From Rhodopseudomonas pseudopalustris (GTDB lineage Bacteria; Pseudomonadota; Alphaproteobacteria; Rhizobiales; Xanthobacteraceae), in NCBI RefSeq assembly GCF_900110435.1, contig NZ_FODT01000001.1, positions 372,001-436,000 of the forward strand: a stretch of 64,000 bases of DNA, in the 5' to 3' direction. Of the stretch, positions 7,874 to 15,243 are shown one piece after another. The notes beneath the pieces are model-generated. The model was given only the letters and a program-made list of their open reading frames with translations, was not told where the DNA came from and did no database searches. A program made the translations under genes and the position numbers. Position 1 is the first letter of the stretch. The number at the start of each line of letters is the position of its first letter.

Positions 7874-8602
7874 ATGCATCTATTGTATCTCGATGATTCC
7901 GGCTCTGTCGGAAACGCTGACGATCATCACATTGTCCTTGCGGGGATATCGGTTTTCGAGAGGCAGCCGCATTGGTTCTCCCAGAGAATGGACGACATTG
8001 CGGGGAGGATCTGGCCCGCTTCTCCCAATCTCGAATTCCGCGGAACTGACATCCTTACAGGCAAGAAGCACTGGCGAGGCGTCGGTCGCCAAGATCGCAT
8101 TAACGCTTATCGTGAGGTACTCCACCTTGTCGGGTCATCCAATCAGGTTACGCTCTTCGGAGCCGCCATTCACAAAGCAGCTATTTCGCCCGCCGATCCA
8201 ATGGAGTATGCGTTCGAGCAAATCTGTAATCGCTTCGATCGTTTCTTGGGGCGGTTACATAAGGCATCCGATACTCAACGCGGCCTGATTATCCTCGACG
8301 AATCGTCCTATGAAACATCTCTTCAAGGGCTAGCTCGGAACTTCAGGACCGTCGGACACAGGTGGGGCCAACTCTACAACATGGCCGACGTCCCGATGTT
8401 CGTTAACTCCAAGGCAACGCGCCTCATTCAATACGCAGATCTGATCGCACATGCCGTGCGTAGATATTACGAATACGGCGACGCAAGTTACTTTGACATC
8501 TTCAAGAGCAAGTTCGATTCGGAAGGTGGAGTCGTCCACGGCTTGGTGCACTTCAAGCCGTCAGGCGCCCAATGCAATTGTCACTGCTGCCGCCAACGCT
8601 AG
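7874..8602 (+). CDS. DUF3800 domain protein
   Basis: A 242-residue protein with DUF3800 hallmarks: an N-terminal LLYLDDSGS strand (residues 3-11), a central IILDESSYE segment, and a C-terminal MFVNSKATRLIQYADLIAHAV helix containing the conserved Ser/Lys, Gln and Ala-Asp residues. The fold has been proposed to be RNase H-like, with the acidic residues at the active site; such genes are often found in mobile or defence-rich regions, but the role is not established. Codon use and GC are visibly lower than those of neighbours, suggesting transfer. The stop TAG is the first triplet of an extragenic repeat, so the Cys-rich tail (QCNCHCCRQR) may not be the ancestral C-terminus. No partner gene is adjacent. 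Confidence 0.8.
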   Translation: MHLLYLDDSGSVGNADDHHIVLAGISVFERQPHWFSQRMDDIAGRIWPASPNLEFRGTDILTGKKHWRGVGRQDRINAYREVLHLVGSSNQVTLFGAAIHKAAISPADPMEYAFEQICNRFDRFLGRLHKASDTQRGLIILDESSYETSLQGLARNFRTVGHRWGQLYNMADVPMFVNSKATRLIQYADLIAHAVRRYYEYGDASYFDIFKSKFDSEGGVVHGLVHFKPSGAQCNCHCCRQR

Positions 8603-8704
8603 AGCAGGATGATTTGCCTTCGAATCGTCACACCGCTCCAGCTTTGTTTTATGATCATGATCTTTTCGGAGAACCGGCTTCCACTTTTCGAGATCGTGCT
8701 CTAA
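8600..8704. repeat. TAGAGC...GCTCTA dispersed extragenic repeat
   Basis: The segment starts TAGAGCAGGATGAT and ends AGATCGTGCTCTAA, with an internal module gatcttttcggagaaccggcttccacttttcgaga. Related modules occur at 11148-11254 and 40569-40670. It fills the whole gap between two convergent genes: its left TAG is the stop codon of the DUF3800 gene and its right CTA is, on the other strand, the stop of the kinase gene. Confidence 0.7.
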
Positions 8705-10083
8705 CGATCGTTCTGTATCACACTTCCAACCGCCGCCGCGCAGCAGCTCGCCTTCAGGCCGCCGAGTTCGGAGCGGGACAGCTGCAGCGTCCAGCCATAG
8801 GCGTCGAGCACGTCCTGCACGATCGCGAGGCCGAGGCCGGCGCCCTCGCCGCGCTGGTCGAGCCGGATGCCGCGCGCCAGCACCGTGGCGCGCGCGGCCT
8901 CGTCGATGCCCTCGCCGTCATCCTCGATCACGACGCACAGGCCATGCGTTGCAATGCCGGCGCTGATGCGGACGCGGGCGTGGGCGTGCCGCGTGGCGTT
9001 GTCGAGCAGATTGCCGAGCACCTCGGCGAGATCGGCGCGGTCGAACGGCCCCGCGACGGAGTCGGCGATTCGCGTCTCGAAATCGATCCGCCGGCCGGCC
9101 GGGGTGCGCGACTGGATCGTCACCAGCGAGCGCACCAGCGGCGCGATCTCGACGGAGGCGCTCTCGCCGCGGCGCGCGGCGCCGCGCAGCCGGGCGCGGG
9201 CCAGTTCGCGATCGACGTGACGGCTCATCGCGCTGACAACCGCCTCGATGTCGCGCGCGAGCTTGTCCTCGCCGCGCTCGCGCAAGCCCGCGGCGTCGGC
9301 GGCCAGCGCGGCGAGCGGCGTCTTCAGCCCGTGGGCGAGATCGGCGGCGCGATCGCGCGAGCGCTCGATCTCGCGCGCCTGCGCATCCAGCAGTGCGTTG
9401 ACCTCCTCGACCAGCGGGAGCACCTCGTCGGGCACCGCCTGGGGAAGCATCCGGCTGCGTCCGGAGCGGATATCGGCGATGCCCCGACGCAACGCGCGCA
9501 ACGGCTGCAGCCCGAGCATCACCTGCACCGAGGTGGCGATCGCCAGCGCCACGCCGAGAATGCCCAGCGCGATCACGAGGTCCCGCGCGAACGCCCGGCC
9601 GGCGGCGGTGACTCGCGCCAGATCGACCGCGACCGCGGCGCGGATCGGCATCGGCTTGCCGGCCACGGTGAGAACGACCTGACGCTCGACGATCGACAGC
9701 CGCGCGCCGGCGGGCCCCGCAATGTCGTGATGATGCACCTCACCCGGGCCGGGCTGATCGATCGGCACCGTCAGCCGATCGTCCCACAGCGAGCGCGAGC
9801 GCAGCAACTGATCGTGATCGTCGCCGACCTGCCAGTACAGGCCCGACAACGGTTCGGCGAAGCGCGGATCGGTCGGCGAGCGGGCCACCGCCAGCCGGCC
9901 ATCGGCCCCGACCTCGATCCCGGCCAGCAATTGCTTCAGTGAGACTTCGAGGTCGTCCGCGATGGTGCGGGTGACGTGACGCTCGAACAGGATGGTGAGC
10001 GCGACGCCGGCGACGCTCAGCGCGATCAGAATCGCCGCGGCGCCGCCGGCGATCAGCCGCAGCCGCAGCGAGTGGCGCGTCAC
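8701..10083 (-). CDS. Two-component sensor histidine kinase
   Basis: A 460-residue inner-membrane kinase. TM1 spans about 8-33 and TM2 about 168-190, flanking a periplasmic sensor of about 135 residues. A HAMP-like linker follows, then the H box ADLAHGLKTPLAAL with the phospho-accepting His251, an N box (EVLGNLLDNATRHA), a G1 box (EDDGEGI) and a G2 box (GAGLGLAIV). The ADLAHGLKTPL form of the H box is typical of PhoQ-like kinases. It starts with GTG overlapping the stop of the response regulator gene (4 bp), so the two are co-translated. The stop codon lies in an extragenic repeat. Signal unknown. Confidence 0.92.
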   Translation of the reverse strand: MTRHSLRLRLIAGGAAAILIALSVAGVALTILFERHVTRTIADDLEVSLKQLLAGIEVGADGRLAVARSPTDPRFAEPLSGLYWQVGDDHDQLLRSRSLWDDRLTVPIDQPGPGEVHHHDIAGPAGARLSIVERQVVLTVAGKPMPIRAAVAVDLARVTAAGRAFARDLVIALGILGVALAIATSVQVMLGLQPLRALRRGIADIRSGRSRMLPQAVPDEVLPLVEEVNALLDAQAREIERSRDRAADLAHGLKTPLAALAADAAGLRERGEDKLARDIEAVVSAMSRHVDRELARARLRGAARRGESASVEIAPLVRSLVTIQSRTPAGRRIDFETRIADSVAGPFDRADLAEVLGNLLDNATRHAHARVRISAGIATHGLCVVIEDDGEGIDEAARATVLARGIRLDQRGEGAGLGLAIVQDVLDAYGWTLQLSRSELGGLKASCCAAAVGSVIQNDR

Positions 10084-10745
10084 CTGCTATCCCCGGCCAC
10101 GATGTAGCCGAAGCCGCGCCGGGTCTCGATCAGTTCGGGGCCGAGCTTCTTGCGGACGCGGCCGACCAGCACCTCGATCGCGTTGGAATCATGCGCGTCG
10201 TCCTGACCGTAGATGCTCTCGCTCAACTCGAACTGCGACACCACCCGGCCGCGATGCAGCACCAGATAGGACGCGAGCCGGTACTCCAGCGGCGACAGCG
10301 GCGCCGGCTGGCCGCGCACGGTGACCTGCATCTGGCGTTCGTCGAGGGTGACGTCGCCGATGGTGACGACCGAAGAGGCGTGGCCGGCCGAGCGGCGCAC
10401 GATCGAGCGCAGCCGCGCCAGCAGCTCCTCCATCCGGAACGGCTTCGGCAAATAATCGTCGGCGCCGGCGTCGATGCCGTCGACGCGCTCGGCCCAGCTG
10501 CCGCGCGCGGTCAGGATCAGCACCGGGGTGCGGCGGCCGCCTTCGCGCCAGCGCTTCAGAATGGTCAGCCCGTCGAGCCTGGGCAGGCCGAGATCGAGAA
10601 TGATCGCGGCGTAGTCCTCGGTGTCGCCGCGAAACCACGCCTCTTCGCCGTCGGCGACGCATTCGGCGATGTAACCAGCCTCCGTCAGGCCGCGCGCGAG
10701 ATCCGACGCGATCCGGCTATCGTCCTCGGCCACCAGCACCCGCAT
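10080..10745 (-). CDS. OmpR-family response regulator
   Basis: A 221-residue DNA-binding regulator. The receiver domain (1-115) has D8/D9, the phospho-accepting D51, T79 and K101 in the KPF motif. The C-terminal winged-helix domain (about 130-218) has LSPLEYRLASYLVLHRG and the recognition-helix region SNAIEVLVGRVRKKL, ending RGFGYIV. It overlaps the kinase start by 4 bp and its ATG overlaps the stop of the PepSY gene (TAATG). The PepSY-regulator-kinase order and the kinase type resemble rhizobial FeuP/FeuQ and PhoP/PhoQ systems, but the regulon is not visible here. Confidence 0.95.
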   Translation of the reverse strand: MRVLVAEDDSRIASDLARGLTEAGYIAECVADGEEAWFRGDTEDYAAIILDLGLPRLDGLTILKRWREGGRRTPVLILTARGSWAERVDGIDAGADDYLPKPFRMEELLARLRSIVRRSAGHASSVVTIGDVTLDERQMQVTVRGQPAPLSPLEYRLASYLVLHRGRVVSQFELSESIYGQDDAHDSNAIEVLVGRVRKKLGPELIETRRGFGYIVAGDSR

Positions 10746-11128
10746 TACTTTTCCCTGGTCTCGCGGATGTCGCCGCTGAGCGGATCGACATAGACCTCGA
10801 ACAGCCGCCCGCGCTTGTCGACGACGTGGAATTCGTAGATCCAGCGACCGTCGTCGCGCTCGATCTCGACCGAGGTGATTTCCCCCGGCAGCTTGTCGCG
10901 GATCATCGTCAGCAGTTCGGCGAGCGGACGGATCTCGCCGCGCTCGACCGCGCGCCGCACCTCGTCGTGACTGGCGTGGCGGTGCTCACGACCCTCGGCG
11001 TGGCCGTGTCCGCCGTGGTGATGGCGGTCGTGCTCGTGCGCAAACGCGGGCACGGCAATCGCCGGCATCGCCGCGCCGGCCATAGCGAACCCGAGCACAA
11101 GCCACCGGATCGGCGTCAACGTCTCCAA
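10745..11128 (-). CDS. Periplasmic His-rich PepSY domain protein
   Basis: A 127-residue secreted protein. A signal peptide (about 1-30, ending VPAFAHEH) is followed by a histidine-dense stretch (residues 31-54, more than ten His) and a PepSY domain (about 55-125) with the typical WIYEFHVVDKRGRLFEVYVDPLSGDI end. PepSY domains often act as inhibitors or sensory modules. The His tract suggests metal binding, which could make the linked kinase metal-responsive (inference). The TTG start is preferred because GGAGAA lies seven bases ahead; the nearby ATG at 11135 is in another frame. First gene of the three-gene unit. Confidence 0.82.
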   Translation of the reverse strand: METLTPIRWLVLGFAMAGAAMPAIAVPAFAHEHDRHHHGGHGHAEGREHRHASHDEVRRAVERGEIRPLAELLTMIRDKLPGEITSVEIERDDGRWIYEFHVVDKRGRLFEVYVDPLSGDIRETREK

Positions 11129-11147
11129 GCCGCATTCTCCGCAACAG

Positions 11148-11254
11148 CTAGAGCATGATCCCGAAAAATGGACACCGGTTTTCGGAAAAGATCATTCTCG
11201 AACAACAACCTAGAGCGGGATGAGGACTCGAAGATAAGTCATCCTGCTCTGGAA
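11148..11254. repeat. Two adjacent TAGAGC-type extragenic repeat modules
   Basis: The first module (about 11148-11201) reads TAGAGCATGATCCCGAA and ends AAAGATCATTCTC around an accggttttcgg core. The second (about 11212-11254) reads TAGAGCGGGATGA and ends TCATCCTGCTCT. Each has self-complementary ends, and they resemble the repeats at 8600 and 40569. Lies in the gap upstream of the PepSY gene. Confidence 0.65.
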
Positions 11255-11321
11255 TCGGCCGCACCATCCACCCACGCGCCTGACTGCTCGCTGACATCGA
11301 TCAGGCGGCGGCGCGCCGCCG

Positions 11322-11633
11322 TCAGCTGCCGCTCCGCGAAAACAACGGCCGCAGCACACCGGCGACCAGCCCGGCTGCGATCAGCAGACCGACGATCGGG
11401 ATCCACAACAGGAACGCGCCAAGCAGCAGCACCAGGATGACCGCGATCACCGCGCCGATCGCCAGCGCCATCAGGAACAAGCCGAATGGCCCGACTTTGC
11501 CGACGAAGACGTGCTCGGTGGTGGTCTGATCGATGAACACCCGCGTCCCGCGCGGATCATGGGTCTCGCCGGGCGGAATGATCTCCGGCTCGAAGCGAGG
11601 CCGCTCGGGTGGCTGCTTGGGCTGATCGGTCAT
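11322..11633 (-). CDS. Small membrane protein, unknown function
   Basis: A 103-residue protein with a Pro/charged cytoplasmic N-terminus (residues 1-45, including PPERPRFEPEIIPPGE) and two closely spaced hydrophobic segments (about 50-98: LFLMALAIGAVIAVILVLLL and IPIVGLLIAAGLVAGVL). ATG 11633 begins the typical MTDQPK start; the frame continues upstream without support. I do not recognise a named family. It is alone on its strand between the PepSY unit and mtnA, with no visible link to either. Confidence 0.7.
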   Translation of the reverse strand: MTDQPKQPPERPRFEPEIIPPGETHDPRGTRVFIDQTTTEHVFVGKVGPFGLFLMALAIGAVIAVILVLLLGAFLLWIPIVGLLIAAGLVAGVLRPLFSRSGS

Positions 11634-11793
11634 GGTGCAACGTCCTTGCGCGCCGGGGTCATCGCTCCGGCGCCGGCCAAGAATAGCCGCTTGGGCCGCG
11701 GGAGCGAATAGTTTCGACAGAACCGTGCGTGACGTTCGGCCGCGCAAGCACGACGCTGGTATCTGACTGCGGTTCTGGGTTCTTAAGACGAAC

Positions 11794-12918
11794 TCACGAC
11801 GCCGGCAACGGTTCCTGTTCGCGCGCCACCCGCTCCGGGAAGGCCGCAGCGAGCGAGGCGCGGTCCGGCTTCAGCACGCCGCGCTCGGTGATCAGCCCGG
11901 TGACGAGGCGCGACGGGGTGACGTCGAAGCCGTAATTGGCGACCTTTGAGCCCGGCGGCACGATCCGCACGGTCTCGATCCGGCCATCCGCGGTGCGGCC
12001 GGTCATGTCGGTGACCTCGGCCGCCTCACGCTGCTCGATCGGGATTTCCTTCACCCCGTCATGGATGGTGAAGTCGATCGTCGGCGACGGCAGCGCGACG
12101 TAGAACGGCACGTTGTTGTCGTGCGCGGCGAGCGCCTTCAGATAGGTGCCGATCTTGTTGCAGACGTCGCCGTCGGCGGTGACGCGATCGGTGCCGACGA
12201 TGCAGAGATCGACCATGCCGTGCTGCATCAGATGGCCGCCGGTATTGTCCGGGATCACGGTGTGATCGACGCCGTGATGGCCGAGCTCCCAGGCGGTGAG
12301 CGAGGCGCCCTGATTGCGCGGCCTGGTTTCGTCGGCATAGACGTGGATCGCAATGCCGCGATCGAACGCCTGATAGATCGGCGCGGTGGCGGTGCCCCAG
12401 TCGACGGTGGCGAGCCAGCCGGCGTTGCAATGGGTCAGCACATTGACGCGCTCGCCGGGCTTCTTCGTCGCCGCGATCGCCTCGATCAGCTTCAGGCCGT
12501 TGGCGCCGATCGCCTGGTTGATGGCGACATCCTCGTCGGCGATTTCGCTGGCGCGCTTGTAAGCGGCGGCGACACGGTCGGCTGGCTTCACCGGGACAAG
12601 CGCGCGGCGCATTTCGTCGAGCGCCCATTTCAGGTTGATCGCGGTCGGCCGGGTCGCGATCAGCTTGTCGTAGGCCAGACCGAGCGCCGCGTCGGAGGCG
12701 TCCTCGCGCATCGCCAGCGCGATGCCGTAAGCCGCAGTCGCCCCGATCAGCGGCGCGCCGCGCACCAGCATGGTGCGGATCGCATCGGCGGCGCGGTCGC
12801 AATTGGTCAGCCGCGCCACGACATATTCATGCGGAAGCCGGCGCTGATCGATCGCCGCGACGGTCCAGCCGTCGGGCTCGAGCCAGATGGAGCGGGTATG
12901 GATGCCGTCGACTTTCAT
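11794..12918 (-). CDS. mtnA: Methylthioribose-1-phosphate isomerase
   Basis: A 374-residue enzyme of the eIF2B-like family that converts 5-methylthioribose-1-phosphate to 5-methylthioribulose-1-phosphate in methionine salvage. Family signatures include [16 protein letters not shown] (about 49-64), [13 protein letters not shown] with the catalytic Cys (about 158-170), [18 protein letters not shown] (about 195-212), and [18 protein letters not shown] with the catalytic Asp. It lies 54 bp downstream of mtnP, probably in the same transcript. No mtnB/C/D genes are adjacent, so the fate of the product is decided elsewhere. Confidence 0.96.
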   Translation of the reverse strand: MKVDGIHTRSIWLEPDGWTVAAIDQRRLPHEYVVARLTNCDRAADAIRTMLVRGAPLIGATAAYGIALAMREDASDAALGLAYDKLIATRPTAINLKWALDEMRRALVPVKPADRVAAAYKRASEIADEDVAINQAIGANGLKLIEAIAATKKPGERVNVLTHCNAGWLATVDWGTATAPIYQAFDRGIAIHVYADETRPRNQGASLTAWELGHHGVDHTVIPDNTGGHLMQHGMVDLCIVGTDRVTADGDVCNKIGTYLKALAAHDNNVPFYVALPSPTIDFTIHDGVKEIPIEQREAAEVTDMTGRTADGRIETVRIVPPGSKVANYGFDVTPSRLVTGLITERGVLKPDRASLAAAFPERVAREQEPLPAS

Positions 12919-12972
12919 GGCTAATTCCTCAGCTAGTCCCGGTATTGACCCGTCATTGCCAGCGAAACGAAG

Positions 12973-13848
12973 CTACGCCTTCAAGATCCGGCCGGCGACC
13001 GCGTCGAGCTTCTTCAGCAGGTCCGGATCGCGCGCGTCGGGCTGGGTGATCAGCGCGGTGTCGAGCGCGCGGTCGGAGCCGATCGGGCATGGCTCGTGCT
13101 CACGCGGGAAATCCTGGGCGAGCCGCGCCACCAGGCTCTTGGCCTTCTCGGCGTTCGACGACAGCACCCGGATGATGTCCTGCACCGTCACCGCATCGTG
13201 GTCTGGGTGCCAGCAGTCGAAATCGGTGACCATCGCCACGGACGCGTAGCAGATCTCGGCCTCACGGGCGAGCTTGGCTTCCGGCATGTTGGTCATGCCG
13301 ATCACCGAATAGCCCGCCTGCTTGTAGGTGACGCTTTCGGCGTAGCTGGAGAATTGCGGGCCTTCCATGCACAGATACGTGCCGCCGCGCGCCATCGCGA
13401 TGCCCTCCGCCTCGGCGGCGGCGGCGAGATGGATGCGCAGCCGCGGCGAGACCGGATGCGCCATCGAGACGTGGGCGACGCAGCCGCGGCCGAAGAACGA
13501 ACTCTCGCGCTTGTAGGTGCGGTCGACGAACTGATCGACCAGCACGAAGCTGCCGGGCGGCAGCTCCTCCTTGAACGAGCCGCAGGCCGACAGCGAGATC
13601 AGGTCGGTGACGCCGGCGCGCTTCAGCACGTCGATATTGGCGCGGTAGTTGATGTCGGAAGGCGACAGCCGGTGGCCCTTGTCGTGGCGCGGCATGAACA
13701 CGATCGGCAGGCCGGCGATGTTGCCGCGCCGCACCGCCGAGGACGGCTCGCCCCACGGGCTCGCGATCGCTTCCTCGCGGACGTCCTCAAGCCCCGGCAA
13801 ATCATAGATGCCGGATCCGCCGATAATGCCGAGTACGGCCCTGGTCAT
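12973..13848 (-). CDS. mtnP: 5'-methylthioadenosine phosphorylase
   Basis: A 291-residue enzyme of the trimeric purine nucleoside phosphorylase family, cleaving methylthioadenosine with phosphate to adenine and methylthioribose-1-phosphate, the substrate of MtnA. Visible motifs: GIIGGSGIYDLPGL (about 7-20), FMPRHDKGH phosphate-site region, DQFVDRTYKRESSFFG, the substrate loop YLCMEGPQFSSYAES and IGMTNMPEAKLAREAEICYA. ATG 13848 is chosen because GGAGA lies eight bases ahead. The 12 residues preferred by some eukaryotic forms are absent, as is normal in bacteria. Confidence 0.96.
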   Translation of the reverse strand: MTRAVLGIIGGSGIYDLPGLEDVREEAIASPWGEPSSAVRRGNIAGLPIVFMPRHDKGHRLSPSDINYRANIDVLKRAGVTDLISLSACGSFKEELPPGSFVLVDQFVDRTYKRESSFFGRGCVAHVSMAHPVSPRLRIHLAAAAEAEGIAMARGGTYLCMEGPQFSSYAESVTYKQAGYSVIGMTNMPEAKLAREAEICYASVAMVTDFDCWHPDHDAVTVQDIIRVLSSNAEKAKSLVARLAQDFPREHEPCPIGSDRALDTALITQPDARDPDLLKKLDAVAGRILKA

Positions 13849-14076
13849 GCCCTGTCTCCCATCTCGTTCGAGGCGCATTCAACATGGGCGTGGTTGATCG
13901 ACAACCCCCATAACGGACGTATCCGACAAACGTCTCATGTTACCGACGGCCAGATCGACGGCTGATGTCAGGCGCTCCAGGACGCGCGACGATTTTTCTT
14001 GTTCCGGATCGCCACGCGGCTGCTAGGATTGCCGCCAAGGCCTCGCAAGAGCGGCTGTGGATGGGAGTGAAAAAAC

Positions 14077-15219
14077 GTGCAGACGGGACGCGTCGTATTC
14101 GGCGCCATGGAGGAAGTTGTTTTCGGGCAGCCGGCTGCGGCTGCGATCGTCGCCCAGATGGACCGGATCGGCGCGCAGCGCGCGCTGCTGATGGTCTCGG
14201 GCACCCTCAACCGCACCACCGACGAGATCGCCAAGATCCGCGACGCGCTGGGCGGGCGCTGCGCTGGCGTGTTCGACGCGATGCCGGCGCATACGCCGCG
14301 GTCGGCGGTGATCGCCGCGACCCATCAGGCCCGCGACGTCGCGGCCGATCTGATCGTCACGGTCGGCGGCGGCTCGATCACCGACGGCGCCAAGGCGGTG
14401 CAAATCTGCCTCGCCAACGACATCCATCGCGTCGAGGACATCGACCGGGTCCGCAACCTGAACGCGCCGGTGGCGCCGAAGGTGCGGCAGATCAGCGTGC
14501 CGACCACGATCTCCGGCGGCGAGTTCAGCGCGATCGCCGGCGTCACCGACGAGGCGACGCGGATCAAGGAGAAGCTGGCGCATCCGCTGACGATGCCGCG
14601 CGCCGCGATCCTCGACCCGGCGATCACCGTGCACACGCCGGAATGGCTGTGGCTCTCGACCGGGATTCGCGCCGTCGATCATTGCGTCGAGGGCATCTGC
14701 TCGCGCGAGGCGCACCCGTATGGCGACGCCCAGGCGCTGAAGGGCCTGTCGATGCTCGCGACGTCGCTGCCGCGGGTAAAGGCGGATCCGACCGATCTGC
14801 AGGCGCGGCTCGACTGCCAGATCGGCACCTGGCTGTCGATGGGCGCGCTGTCGTCCGGCGTCCCGATGGGCGCCAGCCACGGCATCGGCTACGTGCTGGG
14901 CGCGGTGTTCGATGTCCCGCACGGCCACACCTCCTGCATCATGCTGCCGGCGGTGATGCGCTGGAACAAGTCGGTCAATCCCGAGCGTCAGGCGCTGGTC
15001 GCCGCGGCGATGGGACATCCGGGCGAGGACGCCGGCGACGTGCTCGATGCGCTGATCCGCGTGCTCGGGATGCCGCGCAGCTTGCGCGACGTCGGCGTCG
15101 GTCCCGAACAATTCGAGCGCATCGCCAGCCAGGCGATGGGCACGCCCTGGGTTCCACGCAATCCCCGCAAGATCGACGGTCCCGCGCAGGTGCGCGAGAT
15201 CCTCGAACTCGCCGCCTGA
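14077..15219 (+). CDS. Iron-containing alcohol dehydrogenase (maleylacetate reductase-like)
   Basis: A 380-residue group III dehydrogenase. The NAD(P)-binding N-terminal half has LIVTVGGGSITDGAKAV (about 92-108). The metal site is formed by Asp/His residues in GIRAVDHCVEG (about 199-209), GASHGIGYVLG and VPHGHTSCIML (about 264-293). The sequence is closer in style to maleylacetate reductases than to BDH-type butanol dehydrogenases, but the substrate is unknown. A GTG start at 14077 with GGGAG ten bases upstream is preferred. It is divergent from mtnP and followed 24 bp later by an acyl-CoA synthetase, so an aldehyde/alcohol-to-CoA-thioester route is possible. Confidence 0.88.
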   Translation: MQTGRVVFGAMEEVVFGQPAAAAIVAQMDRIGAQRALLMVSGTLNRTTDEIAKIRDALGGRCAGVFDAMPAHTPRSAVIAATHQARDVAADLIVTVGGGSITDGAKAVQICLANDIHRVEDIDRVRNLNAPVAPKVRQISVPTTISGGEFSAIAGVTDEATRIKEKLAHPLTMPRAAILDPAITVHTPEWLWLSTGIRAVDHCVEGICSREAHPYGDAQALKGLSMLATSLPRVKADPTDLQARLDCQIGTWLSMGALSSGVPMGASHGIGYVLGAVFDVPHGHTSCIMLPAVMRWNKSVNPERQALVAAAMGHPGEDAGDVLDALIRVLGMPRSLRDVGVGPEQFERIASQAMGTPWVPRNPRKIDGPAQVREILELAA

Positions 15220-15243
15220 CCGCCGATATCAACGAGGACCACG

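Noticed and set aside
8572-9942. 456-codon open frame on the plus strand
   Set aside because: Antisense to the histidine kinase, which has all boxes; repetitive Arg/Gly/Ala/His sequence typical of high-GC shadows.
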